Positions 58,613 through 64,000 of a stretch of 64,000 nt of DNA are shown here, piece by piece. Below the pieces are notes generated by a model. That model saw only the letters and a list, made by a program, of their open reading frames with translations, was not told the DNA's origin and searched no databases. How positions within the stretch are numbered: the stretch's first letter is position 1; each line of letters opens with the position of its first letter. Source of the DNA: Paenibacillus sp. FSL R7-0345 (GTDB taxonomy: Bacteria > Bacillota > Bacilli > Paenibacillales > Paenibacillaceae); NCBI RefSeq assembly GCF_038595055.1, contig NZ_CP152002.1, positions 5,798,001 to 5,862,000 of the forward strand, given 5' to 3'. Position numbers and translations under genes: made by a program.

Positions 58613-58664
58613 CAAAAGAGGCTGTCCGCAAGGTCATTAGATAACCTTGCCGGACAGCCTCTTG
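58613..58664 (-). terminator. Terminator of the metNIQ operon
   Basis: GAGGCTGTCCG/CGGACAGCCTC with CAAGGT/ACCTTG inside; the minus strand ends in TTTTGTG. Confidence 0.85.
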
Positions 58665-58693
58665 TTCATTCAGGAGCCGCGTTAGTCAGCAGC

Positions 58694-59572
58694 TTAAAAT
58701 GCAGGGATAATGGCACCTTCATACTTTTCTTCGATGAATGCCTTAGCTTCTGCAGAGTTCAGGGCTGCAGCCAGCTTCTGGATTGCATCGGAATCCTTGT
58801 TGTCAGGACGGGCAACCAGCAGGTTGGCGTAAGGAGAATCAGCACCTTCGATGAACAGGGCATCTTTAGTTGGAACCAGGCCGGCATCAAGTGCAAAGTT
58901 AGTGTTGATCAGAGCCAGGTCTACTTCATCCAGCTGGCGTGGCAGCATTGCTGCATCCAGTTCGATAATTTCCAGGTTCTTAGGATTTTCAGTGATATCT
59001 GCTTTGGTGGAAGTGATGTTAGTGTCATCCTTCAGCGTGATCAGACCGTTCTTAGCCAGCAGGATCAGCGCGCGTCCGCCGTTGGTTGCATCGTTAGGAA
59101 TAGCTACCTTTGCACCGTCAGCCAGTTCGTCAACCGATTTGATCTTCTTAGAATAAGCGCCGAATGGCTCAACGTGAACTGCAGTTACAGAAACCAGGTC
59201 AGTACCGTTTTTTGTGTTCTGGTCATCCAGGTAAGGCTTGTGCTGGAAGAAGTTCGCATCCAGTGCTTTCTCAGCCAGCTGTGTATTAGGCAGGATGTAG
59301 TCAGTGAATTCTTTAACTTCCAGCTTGATGCCTTGAGCTTCAAGCAGCGGAGCGATTGCGTTCAGGATTTCGGCATGCGGTACAGGAGATGCGCCAACAA
59401 CAAGTGTTACTGGCTCAGCAGCAGGTTCAGTTGTCGGTTCAGCGGAAGCGTCCGCTGCCGGTGCGTTGGTTGCTGCAGAGTTCGCAGCGTTATTAGCAGT
59501 GTTATTGTTGCCGCAAGCAGCCAGCACCAATACCAAAGTCAAGCTGAAGAACGTAAGTAGTACTTTTTTCAT
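58694..59572 (-). CDS. metQ: Methionine ABC transporter substrate-binding lipoprotein
   Basis: 292 aa. Signal peptide with lipobox LVLAAC (Cys20) and an Ala/Asn/Thr/Glu-rich linker to ~55, followed by the NlpA/MetQ domain: VVGASPVPHAEILNAIAPLL, FFQHKPYLDDQN, VAIPNDATNGGRALILL, NTNFALDAG. It binds D/L-methionine outside the cell. Last gene of metNIQ, under S-box control. Confidence 0.94.
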   Translation of the reverse strand: MKKVLLTFFSLTLVLVLAACGNNNTANNAANSAATNAPAADASAEPTTEPAAEPVTLVVGASPVPHAEILNAIAPLLEAQGIKLEVKEFTDYILPNTQLAEKALDANFFQHKPYLDDQNTKNGTDLVSVTAVHVEPFGAYSKKIKSVDELADGAKVAIPNDATNGGRALILLAKNGLITLKDDTNITSTKADITENPKNLEIIELDAAMLPRQLDEVDLALINTNFALDAGLVPTKDALFIEGADSPYANLLVARPDNKDSDAIQKLAAALNSAEAKAFIEEKYEGAIIPAF

Positions 59573-59626
59573 CTGTAAATCCCCCTCAAAAATGTGTTTA
59601 TGAATAAGGCTATATATGGAAGTACC

Positions 59627-60295
59627 TTATTTCCGGGTAAAATGCCGGACCAGCCTGTCACCGGCCATTTGCAGCAGCTGAACTAGTATAACCATCAGCA
59701 CTACAGAGATAATCATGACTTCCTTCTCATAGCGGTAATAACCGTAGCGGATCGCCAGGTCACCAAGACCGCCGCCGCCGATCATCCCCGACATTGCGGT
59801 ATAGGAGACGAGGGTTACGAGCGTAATCGTTACGCCGGCCAGCAGACCCGGACGGGCTTCCGGCAAAAGCACCCGCATGACAATCTGGCCTGTGGAAGCA
59901 CCCATACCCTGTGCCGCTTCAATTACCCCGCGGTCTACCTCACGCAGCGAGGTCTCCACCAGTCTTGCAAAAAACGGGGCCGCACCGATAACCAGCGCCG
60001 GAATCGTTCCCAGTACGCCAATCGAAGTGCCCATAATCGTCTTGCTCAGCGGAATCAGAGCGACCATCAGAATCAGGAATGGAACAGAGCGCAGAATGTT
60101 TACAAGCAACGATAATACCGAGTAAACAACTCTGATAATACTGTTATTTGATCTTCCCCATAAATATAACACAATTCCGAGTGGTAAACCAAGAATAATT
60201 GTGAAAATTCCGGAATAAGCCAACATTTTTAATGTGGCACCTGATGCTTCAACCATTTCCTGCCAATTTATATCATTAAAATTGAGACCGCCCAT
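59627..60295 (-). CDS. metI: Methionine ABC transporter permease
   Basis: A 222-aa membrane protein with five helices. LRSVPFLILMVALIP and the EAA-like loop EAAQGMGASTGQIVMRVLLPEA are typical of MetI/MetP. The ATG overlaps the metN stop by one base (TAATG), so translation is coupled. Confidence 0.94.
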   Translation of the reverse strand: MGGLNFNDINWQEMVEASGATLKMLAYSGIFTIILGLPLGIVLYLWGRSNNSIIRVVYSVLSLLVNILRSVPFLILMVALIPLSKTIMGTSIGVLGTIPALVIGAAPFFARLVETSLREVDRGVIEAAQGMGASTGQIVMRVLLPEARPGLLAGVTITLVTLVSYTAMSGMIGGGGLGDLAIRYGYYRYEKEVMIISVVLMVILVQLLQMAGDRLVRHFTRK

Positions 60296-61311
60296 TACGA
60301 AATCACCTCCACATCAAGTCCTTGTGCCGCCAGCTCGGTAAGCGTCGCGTCAATCGCGCCAGGCTCCCCTTCAAACCGGACAATCAGCTGGCCATACGGC
60401 ACATCCTTGATGGTTGAGATCGTCCCCTGGAGAATGGCAAAGCTGACACCTGTTCCATGCACCACATCAGACAGGATAGATTCGTATGTCTTTTGCCCCA
60501 GAAAAGTAATCTTGACCGCTTTCGCGTTCCCCCTGTTTCCAGCTTCCAATGCTGCTTTCAGCGGACCGTCCTGCTGGGTTTCACTGCGGATAAAGTCTTT
60601 AGTCACTTCATGCTTGGGCTTAAGGAACACCTCAGCCACTTCACCCTGCTCTACAATCCCGCCGCCGTGAATAACAGCCACCCGGTCGCAGATGCTCTGA
60701 ATGACATGCATTTCGTGGGTTATCAGCACAATGGTCAGGTGGAATTTCCGGTTAATGTCGAGCAGCAGACGCAGTATGGAATCCGTAGTCTGCGGGTCCA
60801 GCGCCGAGGTGGCCTCGTCGCAGAGCAGCACATCAGGGTCACTGGCCAGCGCCCGGGCTACACCGACCCGCTGCTTCTGTCCGCCTGAGAGCTGGGCCGG
60901 ATATTTGTTAGCATGGTTCTCCAGGCCGACCAGTGCCAGCAGCTCCTTGACCTTCTGGTCAATATCAGTCTTCGCTGTTCCTGCCAGGCGCAGCGGAAAA
61001 GCGATATTATCATACACCGTTGCTGAAGACAGCAGGTTGAAATGCTGAAAAATCATTCCGATTTTGCGCCGTTTCTCCTGAAGCTGCCCTTTGCCGAGCC
61101 GGGTCAGCTCAACACCGTCTACCCAAACTTCGCCTGTAGTCGGACGTTCGAGCAGGTTGATGCAGCGGATCAGCGTGCTTTTACCAGCGCCGGAGTGGCC
61201 GATTACACCGAAAATCTCACCTTTTTTAATGGACAGATTCAAGTTCGAGAGCGCTGTGGCAGCCTTGCTGCCTTTGCCGTACACTTTGGTCAACCCTTTC
61301 AGCTCTATCAA
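60295..61311 (-). CDS. metN: Methionine ABC transporter ATP-binding protein
   Basis: 338 aa. Walker A GHSGAGKST, signature LSGGQKQR, Walker B LLCDEAT, switch LITHEM. The C-terminal NIL domain (~265-338) binds methionine and inhibits uptake when methionine is high. First gene of the operon, preceded by a SAM riboswitch. Confidence 0.95.
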   Translation of the reverse strand: MIELKGLTKVYGKGSKAATALSNLNLSIKKGEIFGVIGHSGAGKSTLIRCINLLERPTTGEVWVDGVELTRLGKGQLQEKRRKIGMIFQHFNLLSSATVYDNIAFPLRLAGTAKTDIDQKVKELLALVGLENHANKYPAQLSGGQKQRVGVARALASDPDVLLCDEATSALDPQTTDSILRLLLDINRKFHLTIVLITHEMHVIQSICDRVAVIHGGGIVEQGEVAEVFLKPKHEVTKDFIRSETQQDGPLKAALEAGNRGNAKAVKITFLGQKTYESILSDVVHGTGVSFAILQGTISTIKDVPYGQLIVRFEGEPGAIDATLTELAAQGLDVEVIS

Positions 61312-61348
61312 TTTCCGTCGTTCCCCCTTTATTCTGTACCCCGATATT

Positions 61349-61392
61349 CAAAAAAGACCCCTTTCGATCATTGCGGATCGCAAGAGGCCCTG
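61349..61392 (-). terminator. Riboswitch-controlled terminator before metN
   Basis: A ~14-bp hairpin on the minus strand (GGCCTCTTGCGATC with GATCGAAAGGGGTC, one mismatch) followed by T6. It lies between the aptamer and metN, as the expression platform. Confidence 0.85.
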
Positions 61393-61411
61393 TGCGTATA
61401 TTTACAATGCC

Positions 61412-61555
61412 TTCTCATCTGCCAACGCCCGAAACTGTGCCGCATTGTAGGAATTAGCACCATGACATTTATAAGCAGCATATTTAAGAACATACTGTAT
61501 ACAAATCGGTTGCCGGGCTTCATCGGGCCTATCCCTCCGCCGCTCTCGATAAGAA
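61412..61555 (-). ncRNA. SAM-I (S-box) riboswitch of metNIQ
   Basis: The minus strand shows the class I SAM aptamer: P1 TTCTTATC pairs with GATGAGAA at the 3' end, followed by GAGAGCGGCGGAGGGA, GGCCCGATGAAGCCCGGCAACC and GGTGCTAATTCC. With SAM bound, the downstream terminator should form and shut off methionine uptake. Confidence 0.95.
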
Positions 61556-61603
61556 AAATATGGAGTTACATGTCGCAGAATGTAAGAATATAATGCAAGC
61601 CTA

Positions 61604-61632
61604 AGTATAGTAAGTTTCCGCTTTTTTGTCAA
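61604..61632 (-). promoter_or_regulatory. Sigma-A promoter of metNIQ
   Basis: Minus strand perfect TTGACA (61627-61632), a 17-nt spacer, TATACT (61604-61609), ~50 nt before the aptamer. Confidence 0.88.
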
Positions 61633-61649
61633 AGGGAGATTTTGTCGCT

Positions 61650-62396
61650 TTAACGTGACTCTGTCCCGGCGTGTTTTTGAGCCATAGTCTTGTTCTTATG
61701 CCATTGTTCATTGCTGTAACGAAAGGCTGCACATAAGGATTTACAGACCATTTCCACCCCTTGTTTCAAGTCCTCCAGATGGCTGTCGAGATCCTCCAGT
61801 CTGATTTTGTCATGCAGCCCCTGGTGCCTCTGCCACAGATCATCCTGCATTTCAGCATTCATATAATGAATTTCCGCGTTGCGGCGCTTGCGCAGATTCT
61901 GCAGCGGCTCCCGGTAGGAGTCCTTGATCCCCTCCAGCTCATCAGAAAGCGGAATATGCTCCTTCAGCAGCTGGAACTGCCGCAGCACCGTGAAATAGGA
62001 GAAATGTGCATTATTCTGGCTTGTATTCAGATTGTACAGGCTGTTCAGGACGGTTCCCAGCTTGTCGAGCAGCGAGAAGACACGGATAAACCCGTTTTTG
62101 TAAAAATAGACGTAACGCGCATAATCCCCCTGCTCCTGAACAGACATATCATCCATGTAACCGGCGACAACCCGTTTCCGGTAAAAGCCGGCGGCAAAGC
62201 AGCTTTGCTCCAGCTCATCCAGCGAGGAGATCAGACCGCGCGTCCAGATCTCCAGCTTGCGGAATTCGTGGTCATGATCCTCATGGGCATTCATCTCCTT
62301 GCGGAGCATGGACGCCACCTCTGCCATGTTATCCATCGCTTCGGCCAATACGCCGCTGTTACGGCGCGGAGGCTCCCCCAGTAAGATCCGCAGCAT
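61650..62396 (-). CDS. HEPN-motif helical protein (Cthe_2314-like)
   Basis: 248 aa, all-helical by appearance. Near residues 172-177 it has RNAEIH, the R-polar-x3-H motif of HEPN ribonuclease folds, preceded by LQNLRKR. Such proteins resemble the HEPN family named after Clostridium thermocellum Cthe_2314. HEPN domains often act as RNases or in toxin and defence systems. No MNT-type antitoxin partner is adjacent; upstream is the UbiD gene, 62 bp away on the same strand. Function unproven. Confidence 0.55.
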   Translation of the reverse strand: MLRILLGEPPRRNSGVLAEAMDNMAEVASMLRKEMNAHEDHDHEFRKLEIWTRGLISSLDELEQSCFAAGFYRKRVVAGYMDDMSVQEQGDYARYVYFYKNGFIRVFSLLDKLGTVLNSLYNLNTSQNNAHFSYFTVLRQFQLLKEHIPLSDELEGIKDSYREPLQNLRKRRNAEIHYMNAEMQDDLWQRHQGLHDKIRLEDLDSHLEDLKQGVEMVCKSLCAAFRYSNEQWHKNKTMAQKHAGTESR

Positions 62397-62458
62397 GACT
62401 TGTCCCCCTTAAAATAACAAGAATATAATTTCAGACTTAATGAAACAGTAAATGAATG

Positions 62459-64000
62459 TTACTGCTGAAAATAATGCTTCCAGTTACGGTCAACCAGATC
62501 CAGGGTGCTGCTGCATGGTATTTGTTCCGGCTCATATCCCGGTTTCATGCGTGCATCAATTACAATCGGCAGCTGGTAGCTGATTCTGTGCTGTCTGATT
62601 TCAGATGACGCATAAATGTCATCGGCCGGATTAAACCGGGTAAATATGGTCCATAAAAAGGAGCTTTGGGTACGCACTGCATCAGCCGCCTTATCCGTCA
62701 CAATGACCAGCGGCCAGGCCGTTTGCTGTGCACGGAGTGCAGCGTTCAGCCGGACGGGCAGCTCCGGGTCTTCTTCATAGGATGCACCGGAAACGGCTAA
62801 GCATCCCCCGCAGTAAGGAATAACCTCAGAAATTCCTGGCAGCGTTCCCTCTGTATAGGTGTGCGGAAGCTTACGTATGGCACGTCCTGTGCCCATCAGC
62901 ACTGCCTGGCTGCCGGGACCCGGCTCCTCCCCGTTCCGGGCTGAACTTCCAAAGATATACAGGCCGTCAGCCGGATCGAAGCGTTCCAGCACATTTTCCA
63001 GCAGTACAGGCAAATCGGAAAAAGCAGCCGGCTCGCTTGTAAGCAGCAGCAGCCGGCTCCCCGATAGCTGGCGCTCGCTTAATATGCGGAAGGCTGTACC
63101 CAGCACCTCCTGATGGGAGCTGTCCCCCACAATCGCTGCAGCGAGACCGTTCGGGCCGGATTCGGAATAAGTCCAGAAGGCATTCACTGAAGGGATCGCA
63201 AGTTGGTGTACCGGGGAAAGAAGCTGCTGGAGATAATCGACCAGATAGAAATTGTCTTCCTGCGGAGAAACGGCAATGGTCGCAGGATAAACCGCGTCTT
63301 TGCGGTGCCAGATCCGCTGGATATGCATAACCGGAGCCTGGTGCGGAGCGGACTTAGGCGGTACCAGGCCGCGCAGGGCAAACTCCGCCTCAGCCGGAAT
63401 GGAGTGGCCGCCCAGCGGGTCCTTGACCATCGGCAATCTGTTTCCAAGCACCAGTGAAGCCAGCACCAGATCCGGCAGCCAGACCGTGCGGGATGCACTG
63501 GCCGCCGCCAGCAGCGCAGGCGGGCCTCCCATAAACACGGAAACCGGCAGTGCTTCGCCCATGGCCGCAGCCTCCTGATGGAACAGCCCTGCTCCCTGAT
63601 GTTTATTCCAGTCCATCACAGCCGTGCTGTCGTCGGTTAGCTTCAGCCTGTGCATGCCCAGGCTGTGTTTGCGCGGATCAGCCAGGCTCTCGGTATAGAC
63701 AAGCGGAAGCGTAATGTAAGGCCCGCCGGCCTCCTGCCAGCTGGTAACCTGCGGCAGTTCACTCAGCGGATTGTTCGTCCGGCAGGCCCCGAGGACCGGA
63801 GCTTCGCCCTGAGGCACATGCTTTATGCCTGTTTTCAGCAAATTGAAAACCAGCTCCTTCTCTTTCCACAGGTTAGGGAATGAAGGGGGCAGCAGGGTAT
63901 CAGCTGCTCCGGCTACTGCTTTCAGCAGCTGCTCCGGTCTGGTGCCAAAAGCTCTGTCCACGCGCCGGGCCGTCCCGAACAGGTTGGTCACCACCGGGAA
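62459..64000 (-). CDS. UbiD-family decarboxylase (partial, N-terminus outside window)
   Basis: At least 513 aa; the frame stays open to the right edge, reading FPVVTNLFGTARRVDRAFG at the border, which in UbiD proteins lies ~60 residues from the start. VFMGGPPALLAAASAS and LRGLVPPKSAPHQAP correspond to the prenyl-FMN-binding enzyme core. Family members decarboxylate aromatic acids with prenylated FMN. With mqnE in the same window it may be the decarboxylase of futalosine-type menaquinone synthesis, which is an inference. Confidence 0.8.
   Translation of the reverse strand, partial: FPVVTNLFGTARRVDRAFGTRPEQLLKAVAGAADTLLPPSFPNLWKEKELVFNLLKTGIKHVPQGEAPVLGACRTNNPLSELPQVTSWQEAGGPYITLPLVYTESLADPRKHSLGMHRLKLTDDSTAVMDWNKHQGAGLFHQEAAAMGEALPVSVFMGGPPALLAAASASRTVWLPDLVLASLVLGNRLPMVKDPLGGHSIPAEAEFALRGLVPPKSAPHQAPVMHIQRIWHRKDAVYPATIAVSPQEDNFYLVDYLQQLLSPVHQLAIPSVNAFWTYSESGPNGLAAAIVGDSSHQEVLGTAFRILSERQLSGSRLLLLTSEPAAFSDLPVLLENVLERFDPADGLYIFGSSARNGEEPGPGSQAVLMGTGRAIRKLPHTYTEGTLPGISEVIPYCGGCLAVSGASYEEDPELPVRLNAALRAQQTAWPLVIVTDKAADAVRTQSSFLWTIFTRFNPADDIYASSEIRQHRISYQLPIVIDARMKPGYEPEQIPCSSTLDLVDRNWKHYFQQ

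Noticed and set aside
61312..61640. Methionine T-box leader before metN
   Set aside because: The leader has the S-box core GATGAAGCCCGGCAACC and P1 pairing; no T-box TGGNACCGCG element was seen.

Overview
The window looks like chromosomal DNA of a Paenibacillus-type Bacillota (Paenibacillaceae). Supporting signs are strong AGGAGG-type ribosome binding sites, sigma-A promoters, dnaB-dnaI primosome loaders, a yumB/yumC/yuzB/yutI/yutJ neighbourhood as in Bacillus, a SAM (S-box) riboswitch, sporulation genes (sda, yheC/D-like, yjcZ-like, yqzM-like), moderately high G+C in genes, and AT-rich or repeat-filled intergenic gaps. No rRNA, tRNA or CRISPR array was seen, and no prophage or insertion sequence. 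The one clear mobile element is a group II intron.

Layout. 1-6.8 kb: partial gpmA, an AraC regulator, a 52-bp tandem array, a MocR-type regulator lacking the PLP lysine and divergent from a PNPOx-like flavoprotein, an aminotransferase and a yjcZ-like peptide. 6.9-18.1 kb: DEAD-box helicase-ecsAB operon, SDR, cheX, a LysR regulator, a PHP phosphatase, nitroreductase, GNAT, a Tat-exported YkuE-like phosphoesterase, a potassium channel and DUF3891. 18.4-25.1 kb: a class C group II intron inserted right behind the terminator of sdhCAB, with a divergent LysR gene; the gap between them holds a Fur-box-like site and a LysR-type palindrome. 25.1-32.4 kb: a carbohydrate island (solute-binding lipoprotein, two permeases, a membrane AraC sensor-regulator and a rhamnogalacturonan-acetylesterase-like enzyme) with two cre-like sites, probably for pectin fragments. 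32.7-41.5 kb: a lipoprotein, ktrB-ktrA potassium uptake, a twice-broken GntR gene, a CPBP protease, a 32-aa membrane peptide, a 51-bp tandem array, uvrC, trxA and yqzM. 41.5-49.2 kb: SgrR-like regulator/MFS pair, dnaB-dnaI, yuiB, and a 66-bp array in the probable leader of hemQ. 49.6-58.5 kb: ndh (yumB), yumC, sda preceded by a DnaA-box cluster, an ATP-grasp coat protein, erpA, mqnE, yutJ, yuzB and nfu. 58.6-64 kb: metNIQ under an S-box, a HEPN-motif protein and a partial UbiD decarboxylase.

How the genes fit together. Succinate dehydrogenase, NDH-2, the futalosine-pathway enzyme MqnE and the UbiD decarboxylase point to a menaquinone-based respiratory chain. ErpA, Nfu and HemQ supply the Fe-S clusters and haem that chain needs. 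Sda with DnaA boxes links replication to sporulation.

The least explained signal is a set of three unrelated intergenic tandem arrays (periods 52, 51 and 66 bp), plus a fourth, inverted family at 54.6 kb. All carry internal dyads. Two of the arrays share a hairpin core in which one base pair is swapped (GGGA-TTTT-TCCC versus GGCA-TTTT-TGCC).
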